Assembly (NCBI RefSeq): GCF_002887735.1
Contig: NZ_PKQP01000004.1
Location: 310,001 to 374,000, forward strand
Direction of reading: 5' to 3'
Length of the DNA stretch: 64,000 bases
Source of the DNA: Stenotrophomonas bentonitica
GTDB lineage: Bacteria; Pseudomonadota; Gammaproteobacteria; Xanthomonadales; Xanthomonadaceae
The translations under genes and the position numbers were made by a program. Of this stretch, positions 26,394 to 35,657 are shown one piece after another. The notes below the pieces were generated by a model, which was not told where the DNA came from, did not search any database, and saw only the letters and a program-made list of their open reading frames with translations. How positions within the stretch are numbered: position 1 is the stretch's first letter; the number at the start of each line of letters is the position of its first letter.

Positions 26394-27194
26394 TCAGCGG
26401 CGGCGCTGCGGCGGGGGATCGGGCACGTATTGGCCCGGGAAGGCCTGGGGCTCGTCGCGCACCGGGGCGCTTGACCTTGGAATGATCCCGCGTGCCACCA
26501 GATTGCGCTCGCTGTCGTAACGCACCTGCACCTGCTGCGTCGGAAAGGCCGTGTCGCGTTCGAACGCGGTGTTGCGCACCCGCGACGGCTCGCGCTGGCC
26601 GTGGCCGGTGCCCAGTTGCGGTGCCGGGGCGGTGGAACCGGTCACCCGCACACGCTCCGTCGTCGAGGAGCGTGCCCGTGGGCGTGCCCTGGCATCGGCG
26701 GAGTCGGCCACGGCGGGGGCGGCTTCCCATGACACCCGCCCCGCCTCGCGGAACACGGCCACGCCGATCACGCCAATGTTGGCCGGGCGTCCGGTGCGGC
26801 CGGCGTAGCTGCGGTCCGGATCGGTGAACACGAACTGGGCGACCTCGTCGGCGGATTTGCGCCAGCCATGGATGTCGGTGGTCTGCCACGGGTTGAGCAC
26901 GTAGCCGGTCTGGTGGGGCGCGGCCACCTCGCCGCTGATGGCATTCAGGCCATCGACCGAGAGCACCACCAGCACGCGCTCGGCGCTGCCGTTGCGCAGG
27001 CGCACGCTGTAACGGTGGCCCTGCTGGCCCGCGATCCAGCGCTGGCCGTCCTGGCGGTACTGGGTCAGGGCCTGGCCGCTGTCGCGGTCGATCACCGTCA
27101 GGTGGACCGGCCCGGTGTCGTAACGAAGTGGCAGCGCCGGCTTGAACCCGCACAGGGCCAGCACGGCAAGCAGGGGCAGGATCAAACGTTTCAT
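26394..27194 (-). CDS. Secreted protein of unknown function
   Basis: The 266-residue precursor has a signal peptide (MKRLILPLLAVLALCGFKPA). A globular domain of about 130 residues follows (YDTGPVHLTVIDRDSGQALTQY; VLVVLSVDGLNAISGE; GYVLNPWQTTDIHGWRKS). Similar stretches occur in conserved proteobacterial proteins with an immunoglobulin-like look, but I cannot name a family. The C-terminal third is Arg/Pro/Ala-rich and looks disordered. It may have a lipobox-like Cys15 in ALCG, so it could be a lipoprotein. It is divergent from trpS, 107 bp away. Confidence 0.7.
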   Translation of the reverse strand: MKRLILPLLAVLALCGFKPALPLRYDTGPVHLTVIDRDSGQALTQYRQDGQRWIAGQQGHRYSVRLRNGSAERVLVVLSVDGLNAISGEVAAPHQTGYVLNPWQTTDIHGWRKSADEVAQFVFTDPDRSYAGRTGRPANIGVIGVAVFREAGRVSWEAAPAVADSADARARPRARSSTTERVRVTGSTAPAPQLGTGHGQREPSRVRNTAFERDTAFPTQQVQVRYDSERNLVARGIIPRSSAPVRDEPQAFPGQYVPDPPPQRRR

Positions 27195-27301
27195 GGCAGG
27201 GCTCCGCAGGGCAGGTGCACGATCAAACGCACGGGCCGGGCCAACGGGGTCGAGCGCGGGCAGGTAAACTGGGGCGGTTCATCTGTCCGCATTGATTCCC
27301 C

Positions 27302-28591
27302 ATGACTACCCGCGTCCTTACCGGCATCACCCCCTCCGGCACGCCCCACCTGGGCAACTACGTCGGCGCCATCCGTCCGGCGATCACCGCCAGCCAGGCC
27401 TCGGAAATCGAGAGCTTCTTCTTCCTGGCCGACCTGCACAGCCTGATCAAGGCGCAGGAGCCCGAGCGCACCCAGCGCTCCACGCTGGAGATCGCGGCAA
27501 GCTGGCTGGCGTGCGGGCTGGATCCGGACAAGGTGTGGTTCTACCGGCAGAGCGACATCCCGGAAACCACCGAGCTGATGTGGTTCCTGACCGTGATCGC
27601 CAGCAAGGGCATCCTCAACCGCGCGCATGCCTACAAGGCCGCCGTGGACAAGAACCGCGAAGAGCAGCTCGACGACGATGCCGGGGTCAGCGCGGGGCTG
27701 TTCATGTACCCGGTACTGATGGCCGCCGACATCCTGATCTTCAAGGCCAACCGCGTGCCGGTCGGCCGCGACCAGATCCAGCACATCGAGATGGCGCGCG
27801 ATTTCGCGCAGCGCTTCAACCACGTCTACGGCCAGGAGTTCTTCCCGCTGCCGGAGGTGGTGATCGATGAGCAGGTCGCTACGCTGGCGGGCCTGGACGG
27901 CCGCAAGATGAGCAAGAGTTACCACAACACCATTCCGCTGTTCGCCCCGCGCGCGGAGTTGAAGAAGCTGGTGTTCTCGATCCTCACCGATTCGCGCGCG
28001 CCGGGTGAGCCCAAGAGCACCGAAGGCTCGGCGTTGTTCCAGATGTACCAGGCCTTCGCCACCCCGGAGCAGACCGCTGCGTTCGCGCAGGCCTTCGCCG
28101 AGGGCATCAGCTGGGGCGATGCCAAGCAGCAGCTGTTCGAGCGGATCGACAGCGAGATCACCCCGCTGCGCGAACGCTATGACGCCCTGATGGCCGAGCC
28201 GGAGAAGATCGAGGCGCTGCTGCGCCGTCGTGGCCAGCAGCTGCGCGAGCAGTTCGCCGTGCCGCTGCTGAAGGAGCTGCGCCATGCGGTTGGCCTGCGC
28301 GATCTGTCCACCGCCGGTGATGTACCCAGTGAGGAAAGCGGCGCTGCGCGCGCGGCACCGCCGCTGTTCAAGCAGTACCGCGAAAAGGACGGCCGCTTCT
28401 ACTTCAAGCTGCAGGCCGGTGACGGCACGCTGCTGATCCAGAGCGAGGGCTTTGATTCGCCGCGCGACGCCGGCCAGCTGATCGGCGTGCTCAAGCAGAC
28501 CGAGCATAGTGACGGGCTGCAGAGCGAATTGTTCAAGGTCGAGGCGGAGGTGGATGTCGTGCTTGCCGCACTGCAGGCACTGCGCGAGTAA
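27302..28591 (+). CDS. trpS: Tryptophan--tRNA ligase
   Basis: The 429-residue class I synthetase charges tRNA-Trp. The ATP motifs are PHLGNYVGAIRP (HIGH-like, near residue 17) and GRKMSKSYHN (KMSKS). It is about 95 residues longer than the E. coli enzyme, with the extra sequence as a C-terminal domain (about 340-429, FKQYREKDGRFYFKLQAGDG), a form common in Xanthomonadaceae and some other Proteobacteria. Confidence 0.95.
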   Translation: MTTRVLTGITPSGTPHLGNYVGAIRPAITASQASEIESFFFLADLHSLIKAQEPERTQRSTLEIAASWLACGLDPDKVWFYRQSDIPETTELMWFLTVIASKGILNRAHAYKAAVDKNREEQLDDDAGVSAGLFMYPVLMAADILIFKANRVPVGRDQIQHIEMARDFAQRFNHVYGQEFFPLPEVVIDEQVATLAGLDGRKMSKSYHNTIPLFAPRAELKKLVFSILTDSRAPGEPKSTEGSALFQMYQAFATPEQTAAFAQAFAEGISWGDAKQQLFERIDSEITPLRERYDALMAEPEKIEALLRRRGQQLREQFAVPLLKELRHAVGLRDLSTAGDVPSEESGAARAAPPLFKQYREKDGRFYFKLQAGDGTLLIQSEGFDSPRDAGQLIGVLKQTEHSDGLQSELFKVEAEVDVVLAALQALRE

Positions 28592-28631
28592 CGCCGCCTG
28601 CTGGCCAACACCCAGCCACCCGCAGCACCAC

Positions 28632-28654
28632 GTAGTGCCGGCCGCTGGCCGGCA
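28632..28654 (+). repeat. SMAG-type (GTAG) REP hairpin after trpS
   Basis: Same core as the copies at 14083 and 45822: GTAG followed by TGCCGGCC-GCT-GGCCGGCA. A related GTGG-type hairpin (CGGCC-GTT-GGCCG) follows in inverted orientation at about 28682-28694. Confidence 0.85.
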
Positions 28655-28681
28655 ACCAGGCGACCGCGCCATCACACAGGC

Positions 28682-28703
28682 GTCGGCCGTTGGCCGGTGC
28701 CAC
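28682..28703 (-). repeat. Diverged REP-like hairpin
   Basis: The dyad CGGCC-GTT-GGCCG, preceded on the minus strand by GTGGCAC, matches the REP layout with a GTGG head. It lies about 30 bp from the full copy at 28632 and faces it. Confidence 0.5.
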
Positions 28704-28760
28704 CGCTATGGCATGATGCCCCTGCACGCCGCGGGGCGTGATCCTGCACGGGAGACTGCG

Positions 28761-29090
28761 ATGGCCTGGTTGTCGTTGTTGTTGTTCCTGCCCTGGTTCG
28801 TGCTGCTGGGCACGCTGTACTGGCTGTTCCCCCGCCAGCCGCGTGGCACCGCGCGCCGCGTGTTCGACGGCGCCGCGCTGGTGCTGGCCTTCGTGCTGAG
28901 CATCCTGGCGATGCTGTGGGGCCACCATATCGGCGTGGTCCAGAACGATGCCGGTCCAATCTGGCGGCAGGTACTGGCCGTGCTCTATGCCTACGGTGCC
29001 TTCCTGGCGGTGATGGTGGCCGCGGTGCTGCTGCGCGGGCCATTGCTGAGCGCGACTGCGACCAAAGCCGCATCGAAGCCGCTGCACTGA
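28761..29090 (+). CDS. Small integral membrane protein
   Basis: The 109-residue protein has three predicted transmembrane helices (about 3-22, 36-56 and 73-96) separated by short loops. ATG at 28761 has GGGAG at the right spacing; the open frame extends upstream through the trpS C terminus, which is not coding. No domain recognised. It lies 40 bp before the MBL-fold gene and may be co-transcribed. Confidence 0.65.
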   Translation: MAWLSLLLFLPWFVLLGTLYWLFPRQPRGTARRVFDGAALVLAFVLSILAMLWGHHIGVVQNDAGPIWRQVLAVLYAYGAFLAVMVAAVLLRGPLLSATATKAASKPLH

Positions 29091-29130
29091 TCGACGTAAG
29101 ATGGGGGCGTTTCGTGCCAGGGATGCGTTG

Positions 29131-30063
29131 ATGCACTCCGACCCCAGCATTCATACGATCGACACCGCGTTCCAGCGGGATGATTTCGATGCCGCCTACC
29201 TGATCGTCGAGAACGGCCGGGCAGCGTTCATCGATTGCGGCACCGGCCTGGCCGTGCCGGCGATGCTCGCCGCGTTGAGGCGCGCCGGCTGCACGCCCGA
29301 GCAGGTCGACTGGCTGATCCTGACCCATGTGCATCTCGACCACGCCGGCGGTGCCGGCCTGCTGATGCAGCAGCTGCCCAACGCCACCCTGGTGGTGCAT
29401 CCGCGTGGTGCGCCGCATATGGTCGACCCGACCCGCCTGATCGCCGGGGCCACCGAGGTCTACGGTGAAGCGGAGATCGCGCGCAGCTATGGGCCGATCC
29501 TGGCCGTTGCCGCTGACCGGGTGGTGATCGCCGAAGATGGCCACACCGTGGATCTGGCCGGGCGCACGCTGCTGTGCGTGGATACGCCGGGGCACGCCCG
29601 CCATCACCTGTGTGTGTGGGATGCGCGCAGCCGCAGCTGGTTCACCGGCGACACCTTCGGGCTGTCCTACCGCGAGCTGGACAGCGCGCAGGGCGCCTTC
29701 ATCGTGCCCACCTCCTCACCGGTGCAGTTCGATCCGGAGCCGCTGAAGCAGTCGATCGCAAAGATGCTGGCCTACGATCCGCAGGCCATGTACCTGACCC
29801 ATTACGGGCGCGTGGCACCCCCGCGGAAACTGGCTGACGATCTCGTCGAACAGATCGATGCCATGGTCGAGATCGGTCGCCAATGCGATGGTCGGCCGGA
29901 TCGGCATCGCTGCCTGGTCGCGGCGTTGACCGCGCTGTACCTGGAACGCGCGCAGGCGCATGGCTGCCCGCTGGATGATGAAGCGGTGGCCCGGGTGCTG
30001 GCGATGGATATCGAACTCAACGCCCAGGGCCTGGCGTGCTGGCTGGATCGCGGCCGCCGCTAG
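29131..30063 (+). CDS. MBL-fold metallo-hydrolase
   Basis: The 310-residue protein has the metallo-beta-lactamase metal motif THVHLDHAGG near residue 66, GHARHHLCVWDA and FTGDTFGLSYRE, giving a two-metal hydrolase. The family covers glyoxalase II-like, lactonase and other hydrolases, and the substrate is unknown. The sequence begins with IHTIDTAFQRDDFDAAYLIV. ATG at 29131 preferred over 29101, which would add ten residues with no conservation. Confidence 0.85.
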   Translation: MHSDPSIHTIDTAFQRDDFDAAYLIVENGRAAFIDCGTGLAVPAMLAALRRAGCTPEQVDWLILTHVHLDHAGGAGLLMQQLPNATLVVHPRGAPHMVDPTRLIAGATEVYGEAEIARSYGPILAVAADRVVIAEDGHTVDLAGRTLLCVDTPGHARHHLCVWDARSRSWFTGDTFGLSYRELDSAQGAFIVPTSSPVQFDPEPLKQSIAKMLAYDPQAMYLTHYGRVAPPRKLADDLVEQIDAMVEIGRQCDGRPDRHRCLVAALTALYLERAQAHGCPLDDEAVARVLAMDIELNAQGLACWLDRGRR

Positions 30064-30134
30064 TGCACGGTCACGGGGGTGTCACGTTACACTCCGGTGT
30101 CCTGTTTTCCGTCCTGGTGTCTGCCGTGAATCCG

Positions 30135-31787
30135 ATGCGCATGCTGCTGCTGTCGTCCTGCCTGTTCGTGGGCGGCCTGGCCCACGCCGCCAATGACCTG
30201 CCCGGCGGCGGCATCGATCCGGAGGCACTGTCGCGACATGTGCGGATCCTGGCCTCGGACGAGTTCGAGGGCCGCGCCCCGGCCACGCCCGGTGAAGAGC
30301 GCACCGTCCAGTACCTGATCGAAGAGTTCAAGAAGTACGGCCTGCAGCCCGGCGGCGTGGATGGCGGCTGGGTGCAGCCGGTGCCGATGGTGCGTGCGCA
30401 GGTCGATGGCCCGGTGCGTGCGCAGCTGCGCCAGAAGGGCAAGCAGCGCGCCCTGGTCAATAGCGAGGACGTGACCCTGCAGAGCCTGCGGCCGCAGGAT
30501 GCGGTGGCGATCAAGAACGCCCCGCTGGTGTTCGTCGGCTACGGCATCGATGCCCCCGAGCGCCACTGGAACGATTACAAGGACGTCGACCTGCACGGCA
30601 AGATCGCCGTGGTGCTGATCAACGACGCCGATTTCGAGGCCGACCAGCCGGGCGCATTCGATGGCAAGGCCGTGACCTACTACGGCCGCTGGACCTACAA
30701 GTTCGAAGAAGCCGCGCGCCGCGGTGCGCAGGGCGTGCTGATCGTGCACGAGACCGCACCCGCCGCGTATGGCTGGGCCACGGTGAGGAGCTCGGGCACC
30801 TCGCCGCTGTTTGATATCGAACGCACCCGCGAGCAGGCCCTGGCCCAGCACGTGCCGGTACGCGGCTGGATGCAGCGCAGCCTGGCCGAGCAGCTGTTCC
30901 GCGATGCGGGCCTGGATTTCGAGGCCGAGAAGCGCCGTGCCATGACCCCGGCCTTCAAGCCGGTGGCCTTGGGCGATGCGCAGCTCTCGGTGGACTTCAA
31001 GCTCAAGCGCGAGCAGGTGATCACGCGCAACGTGGTGGCCAAGCTGCCGGGCGGCGCGCATGCCGATGAAGCGGTGATCTTCTCCGCGCATTGGGATGCT
31101 TTCGGTATCGGCCAGCCCGATGCCAAGGGCGACCGCATCCGTCGCGGTGCGATCGACAACGCCACCGGCGTGGCCACCGTGCTGGAGCTGGGCCGCGTCT
31201 TCGCTGCCGGCCCGCAGCCGCAGCGCACGCTGTACTTCGTGGCGCTGACCGCCGAAGAGAAGGGCCTGCTCGGGGCCAGCTACTACGCCGCGCACCCGCT
31301 CGCCCCGCTGGACAAGACCGCCGCCGTGTTGAACATCGAGATGTTCAGCCCGGATGGCCCGACCCGCGACATCGCCTCGTGGGGCAAGGGCCGGGTCTCG
31401 CTGGAAGGGGATCTGGAGCGCGTGGCCAAGGCACGTGGCCGCACCTATTCGCCCGATCCGAATCTGGAAGCAGGCTTCTTCTACCGCGCCGACCACTTCG
31501 CCTTCGCTCGCCTTGGCGTGCCAGCGATCACCATCGGCCCGGGGCTGGACATGCGTGAGGGCGGGATCGAGAAGGGCCGTGAACTGCGCGATGCGTACTT
31601 CGCCGCCTGCTACCACCAGGCCTGCGATGCGTGGACCCCAAGCTGGGACCCGAGTGGTCATGCCGCCGACACCCTGCTGGTCTACGACCTGGGCGCGGAA
31701 CTGGCCAACAGCCGTCGCTGGCCGCAGTGGGAAGAAGGGTCCGAATTCCGCGCCGAGCGCGAGAAGAGCGAATCGGCGCGCCGCTGA
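30135..31787 (+). CDS. Secreted M28 family metallopeptidase
   Basis: The 550-residue precursor has a signal peptide (MRMLLLSSCLFVGGLAHAA), a protease-associated (PA) domain inserted at about 110-260, and an M28 aminopeptidase domain. Its two-zinc ligands are in SAHWDAFGIG, GAIDNATGVA, LTAEEKGLLGASYY, NIEMFSPDG and a late DHFAFARLGVP. It should act in the periplasm or outside, releasing N-terminal residues or dipeptides. GTG at 30126 is an alternative start. Confidence 0.9.
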   Translation: MRMLLLSSCLFVGGLAHAANDLPGGGIDPEALSRHVRILASDEFEGRAPATPGEERTVQYLIEEFKKYGLQPGGVDGGWVQPVPMVRAQVDGPVRAQLRQKGKQRALVNSEDVTLQSLRPQDAVAIKNAPLVFVGYGIDAPERHWNDYKDVDLHGKIAVVLINDADFEADQPGAFDGKAVTYYGRWTYKFEEAARRGAQGVLIVHETAPAAYGWATVRSSGTSPLFDIERTREQALAQHVPVRGWMQRSLAEQLFRDAGLDFEAEKRRAMTPAFKPVALGDAQLSVDFKLKREQVITRNVVAKLPGGAHADEAVIFSAHWDAFGIGQPDAKGDRIRRGAIDNATGVATVLELGRVFAAGPQPQRTLYFVALTAEEKGLLGASYYAAHPLAPLDKTAAVLNIEMFSPDGPTRDIASWGKGRVSLEGDLERVAKARGRTYSPDPNLEAGFFYRADHFAFARLGVPAITIGPGLDMREGGIEKGRELRDAYFAACYHQACDAWTPSWDPSGHAADTLLVYDLGAELANSRRWPQWEEGSEFRAEREKSESARR

Positions 31788-31900
31788 AGCGTACCGCAGG
31801 CGGCGCTCAGCGCCGCCGCAGCAGGCGCCACGCGCCCCCGCCACTGGCCGCGAGCGCGGCCAGGCAACAGGCCATCATCGCGCCGAACGGTTGACCCATG

Positions 31901-31932
31901 GCAACGCAGCGCCCGTCAGGGCGCTGCGTTGC
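31901..31932. terminator. Hairpin between the convergent M28 and MFS genes
   Basis: A perfect 14-bp stem (GCAACGCAGCGCCC with its complement) and a 4-base loop lie in the 239-bp gap. No T-tract follows on either strand. It may act as a bidirectional terminator or barrier. The gap holds no confident gene. Confidence 0.45.
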
Positions 31933-32026
31933 GTAAGAGGACGTGCTGGCCTGGGCGAACGCCGCCGGTACCCGCATTGCCAGCATCCACCCGCCCAGCG
32001 TGATCGCGGGGCGGGTGGTGCGGCCG

Positions 32027-33361
32027 TTACTTCCGGGTGCCATCGAGCCAGTTCGGGCCCTTGTTGGTCAGGAAGAACATGTAGACCACCAGAGACACCG
32101 CGATGATCGCCGTGACATACACCGCGAACATGCCGACCTGGCCGGTCTTCAGCGCGCCCTGGTACAGCAGCGGCGCGGTACCGCCGAACAGCGAGTTGGC
32201 CATCGCGTAGCCAAAGCCCACGCCCAGCGCGCGCACATGGGTCGGGAACAGTTCGGCTTTGACCACCGCATTGATCGAGGTGTAGCCGGTCAGGATCACG
32301 AAGCCGATGCCCAGCACCAGGAAGGCCATGAACGGATCGTGCTGGTTGGGCAATTCGGTGATCAGGTACCAGCTGTACAGCACGCCACCGATGCCGAAGA
32401 ACACCAGCAGGCTCTTGCGGCCGACCATGTCCGACAGCCAGCCGCCGATCGGCTGCAGCACCATCAGGAAGGTCAGCACGCCGAGATTGATCATCGTGCC
32501 GGTCATCACGTCATCGCCCGCGAAGGCGCTCTGGATCATCTTCGGCCCGTTGACCGAATAGGTGTAGAACGCCACGGTGCCGCCGGCGGTGATCAGGAAG
32601 CACAGCAGCAGCGGACGCCACTGGTTGACGAACAGTTCGCGCATCGAGCCGGAGGCCTTGGCGCGGCCATCGCGGGCGGCATCGATGGAATCGGACTGCA
32701 GCGATTCGTCCATGCTGCGGCGCAGCCAGAACACCACGATCGCCGCGACACCGCCGATGCCGAACGCCACGCGCCAGCCCCAGGCGGAGATTTCCGGCTT
32801 GCCCCAGAAGGTCAGCATGCCCAGCAGGGTCAGCTGCGCCAGTACGTGGCCGCCGACGAGGGTGACGTAATGGAACGAGGACAGGAAGCCGCGGCGGCCC
32901 GGGATGGCGGCTTCGGACATGTAGGTGGCACTGGTGCCGTACTCGCCACCGGTGGCGAAGCCCTGCAGCAGGCGCGCGAACAGCAGGATCACCGCGGCCC
33001 AGATGCCGATCTGCGAGGCGGTCGGGGTGATCGCGATCAGGAACGAACAGGCGGCCATCACCGTGACCGACACCGTCAGCGCCAACCGGCGGCCGTAGCG
33101 GTCGGCGAAGCGGCCGAAGTACCACGCACCGATCGGGCGCATCAGGAAGGTGGCGGCGAAGATCGCCCACACGTACATCGTGGAGTTCTTGTCGGCGGCC
33201 GAGAAGAACTGGGATTCGAAATAGACGGCAAAGACGGAGTAGACGTAGACGTCATACCACTCGACCAGATTACCGGCCGAGCCTTTGAGGGTATTGGAGA
33301 TGGAGCGCCGCAGGGCGGCCCGTTCGGGGTGTGCCGCAGTGGCGGGGACGGAAGTGCTCAT
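32027..33361 (-). CDS. MFS transporter, metabolite:H+ symporter family
   Basis: The 444-residue protein has twelve predicted helices and the signature GNLVEWYDVYVYSVFAVYF. This is typical of the MHS group of the major facilitator superfamily (alpha-ketoglutarate permease KgtP, proline/betaine ProP, shikimate ShiA); the motif RPIGAWYFGRFADRYGRR also fits. Import of a dicarboxylate such as alpha-ketoglutarate is likely but not proved. ATG at 33361 is chosen at MSTSVPATA; further upstream ATGs add non-conserved residues. Confidence 0.85.
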   Translation of the reverse strand: MSTSVPATAAHPERAALRRSISNTLKGSAGNLVEWYDVYVYSVFAVYFESQFFSAADKNSTMYVWAIFAATFLMRPIGAWYFGRFADRYGRRLALTVSVTVMAACSFLIAITPTASQIGIWAAVILLFARLLQGFATGGEYGTSATYMSEAAIPGRRGFLSSFHYVTLVGGHVLAQLTLLGMLTFWGKPEISAWGWRVAFGIGGVAAIVVFWLRRSMDESLQSDSIDAARDGRAKASGSMRELFVNQWRPLLLCFLITAGGTVAFYTYSVNGPKMIQSAFAGDDVMTGTMINLGVLTFLMVLQPIGGWLSDMVGRKSLLVFFGIGGVLYSWYLITELPNQHDPFMAFLVLGIGFVILTGYTSINAVVKAELFPTHVRALGVGFGYAMANSLFGGTAPLLYQGALKTGQVGMFAVYVTAIIAVSLVVYMFFLTNKGPNWLDGTRK

Positions 33362-33538
33362 GCAGGGTAGGGGTCCTGGCTGGGAAGCGTTGATTACTCT
33401 TGTTACCTTACCGCACGTCAAAAACGGGTGCGTGTCAGGCATCACGGTGCGGCCGGATGAAATCAGCGTGCCAGCACAAAGCGTGCCGCGCCATCGGCAA
33501 CGGCCTAGAATTCGTGTTCCCCCGCACCGTGGTGGCCC

Positions 33539-34441
33539 ATGGCCGTCCTACCCCCCTCTCCGTCGGCCGCTCCCCGCAGCGGCCTGGTCGTCCTGGCGCT
33601 GCTGCTGGTGTACGTGGTCTGGGGGTCCACCTATCTGGGGATCCGGCTGGCGCTGGAGGGCGGCGCACTGCCGCTGACGATGGTCTCCGGCGGCCGCTTC
33701 ATCATCGCCGGTTCGCTGATGTATGCCGTGTTGCGCTGGCGTGGCTCGCCCGCGCCGACCCGGCGCCAGTGGCGGAACCTGGCGATCATGGGCCTGACCA
33801 TGCTGGTCCTGGGCAACGGCATGGTGGTGCTGGCCGAGCGCACGGTCTCCTCGGGCCTGGCGGCGACCGCCGTGGCCTCGGTGCCGCTGTGGATGGCCCT
33901 GTTCGGCGCGATGCGTGGGCAGAACGCCAGCCGCGGCGAGTGGCTGGGCATCGCGATCGGCTTCCTCGGCGTGGTCTGGCTCAACGCCGGCAGCAGCCTG
34001 ACCGCCTCCCCGCAGGGCCTGATCCTGCTGCTGATCGCCCCGATCGGCTGGGCCTTCGGCTCGATCTGGGCACGCGGCCTGGACCTGCCCAGCCCATTCA
34101 TGACCGCGGCCGGGCAGATGCTCTGCGGCGGCGCGATGCTGATCGTGCTCGGCCTGCTCAGCGGCGAACGCCCGACCACCTGGCCCAGCCTGCATGGGCT
34201 GCTGGCGGTGGCCTACCTGTGCATGTTCGGCTCGATCGTCGCCTTCACCGCCTACGTGTGGCTGCTGCACAACGTGCGCCCGGCACTGGTGGCCAGCTAT
34301 GCCTACGTCAATCCGGTGATCGCGGTGATCCTGGGCGTGATCATCGGCAACGAGCACTTCGGCGGGCGTGACCTGCTGGCCATGGCAGTGATCCTGGCCG
34401 GCGTGGTGGTGCTGACCCTGGCCCGGACGCGCGCGAAGTGA
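33539..34441 (+). CDS. yedA: EamA family transporter, YedA-like
   Basis: The 300-residue protein has ten predicted helices and two EamA repeats. Its opening LVVLALLLVYVVWGSTYLGIRLALEGG and the GLAATAVASVPLWMALFGAM segment are typical of the YedA drug/metabolite exporter subfamily. Its stop overlaps the next gene's GTG (34438-34441), so the two exporters are coupled. Substrate unknown. Confidence 0.85.
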   Translation: MAVLPPSPSAAPRSGLVVLALLLVYVVWGSTYLGIRLALEGGALPLTMVSGGRFIIAGSLMYAVLRWRGSPAPTRRQWRNLAIMGLTMLVLGNGMVVLAERTVSSGLAATAVASVPLWMALFGAMRGQNASRGEWLGIAIGFLGVVWLNAGSSLTASPQGLILLLIAPIGWAFGSIWARGLDLPSPFMTAAGQMLCGGAMLIVLGLLSGERPTTWPSLHGLLAVAYLCMFGSIVAFTAYVWLLHNVRPALVASYAYVNPVIAVILGVIIGNEHFGGRDLLAMAVILAGVVVLTLARTRAK

Positions 34442-35358
34442 GCCTGCCCGCACCACACAGCCTGCAGGAGCAGCGCCGCGGCCTGGCGATCACCGCGTTC
34501 ACCTTCACCCTGTGGGGCCTGGTGCCGGTCTACTGGCACCTGCTCAATGCGGTGCCCTCGCAGCAGATCATCGCGCACCGCATCATCTGGAGCACGGTGC
34601 TGGTGGTGGCCTGGCTGCTGCTGAGCAACGGCCCGGGCTGGTGGAAGGCCATCGCGGCGCAGCCACGCGCGCTGCCGACGTTGGCGCTGAGCAGCGTGGC
34701 GATCGCGTTCAACTGGGGCCTGTACATCTGGGCGATCAACGCCGGGCATGTGATCGAGACCAGTCTGGGCTACTTCATCAATCCGCTGGTGAGCGTGGTG
34801 CTCGGCGTGGTGGTGCTCAACGAGCGCCTGCGCCGCCTGCAGTGGCTCGCGGTGGGCTGCGCGGCGCTCGGTGTGGCATGGCTGACCATCGATGCCGGCA
34901 GGCCGCCCTGGATCGCCCTGGGGCTGGCCTGTTCGTTCGGCCTGTACGGGTTGCTGCGCAAGATGATTTCGGTCGACCCGGTGGCGGGCCTCGGGGTGGA
35001 GAGTCTGTATCTGTTCCTGCCGGCGATCGGGTTCGCGCTGTGGAGCGAGAACGGGCACGGCGGGGCGTTCTTCAGTGGCTGGGGCTGGCGCAATGATGCG
35101 CTGTTGATCCTTGGCGGGGCGGTGACGGCGCTGCCGTTGATCGGATTTGCGTACGGGGTGAAGCGGATTCCGCTGTCGCTGGTCGGAATCCTGCAGTACA
35201 TCGCGCCGAGTATCGGGTTGTTGTTGGGCGTGTTCTTTTTCCGCGAGCCCTTTGATACGGCCAAGGCGGTGGGTTTCGCTGCGATCTGGACCGGGTTGCT
35301 GCTGTTCATCGGCGACGGTGTTTGGCGGTCGCGGGCGGGTGGTGCGTTGAAGCGCTGA
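34438..35358 (+). CDS. rarD: EamA family transporter RarD
   Basis: The 306-residue protein has ten predicted helices and the RarD-type start GLAITAFTFTLWGLVPVYWHLL, followed by IIAHRIIWSTVL and INAGHVIETSLGYFINPLVSV. Family members are named for a chloramphenicol-sensitivity locus, but the transported compound is unknown. It begins at a GTG overlapping yedA's stop. A repeat-rich gap follows. Confidence 0.88.
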   Translation: MSLPAPHSLQEQRRGLAITAFTFTLWGLVPVYWHLLNAVPSQQIIAHRIIWSTVLVVAWLLLSNGPGWWKAIAAQPRALPTLALSSVAIAFNWGLYIWAINAGHVIETSLGYFINPLVSVVLGVVVLNERLRRLQWLAVGCAALGVAWLTIDAGRPPWIALGLACSFGLYGLLRKMISVDPVAGLGVESLYLFLPAIGFALWSENGHGGAFFSGWGWRNDALLILGGAVTALPLIGFAYGVKRIPLSLVGILQYIAPSIGLLLGVFFFREPFDTAKAVGFAAIWTGLLLFIGDGVWRSRAGGALKR

Positions 35359-35390
35359 AGGCTGAGAAGCCTGAAAGCCTGAAAGCTTGA
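35353..35390 (+). repeat. Short tandem repeat after rarD
   Basis: Four to five imperfect copies of CTGAAAGC (8-9 bp) start at the rarD stop. This is the first of several repeat types in the gap 35359-35840, which otherwise holds no convincing gene. Confidence 0.6.
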
Positions 35391-35468
35391 GCCCTGGTTT
35401 GCTGGGCTGCGTGGCCAGGCGGGGTGTGGGTGGGTGCGCGGGACCCGCCGTGAACCCATCCACGGGGG

Positions 35469-35500
35469 CTCATATGCCGCCATCCATGGCGGCATATGAG
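35469..35500. repeat. Perfect 15-bp inverted repeat in the rarD/TonB-receptor gap
   Basis: CTCATATGCCGCCAT and its exact complement are separated by CC. A strong cruciform or hairpin could form. Neither arm is followed by a T-tract. No gene overlaps it. Confidence 0.75.
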
Positions 35501-35657
35501 CTTACATGGGTGAAGGCGCATTGCTTGCGAGGCACTGCCTCGCATGCGACTGAACGCACAGCCGCCAGCGGCTGGGCCGGGCCGCGGAGCGGGACTTGCA
35601 GCGGGTCCCGACAACCCACCCGTGCCCGCCCAAGCCAGGGCGAGTCCAGCACTGAAG

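Noticed and set aside
30087..31844. 585-codon frame on the minus strand opposite the M28 peptidase
   Set aside because: The plus-strand peptidase has a signal peptide, a PA domain and metal ligands. The minus frame shows only His/Gln/Ala-rich composition typical of antisense translation.
31807..32043. Small minus-strand frame ending in a hydrophobic stretch and LRRR
   Set aside because: It includes a perfect 14-bp hairpin, has a weak ribosome site and overlaps the MFS stop. A C-terminal sorting-type tail was considered but is not supported.
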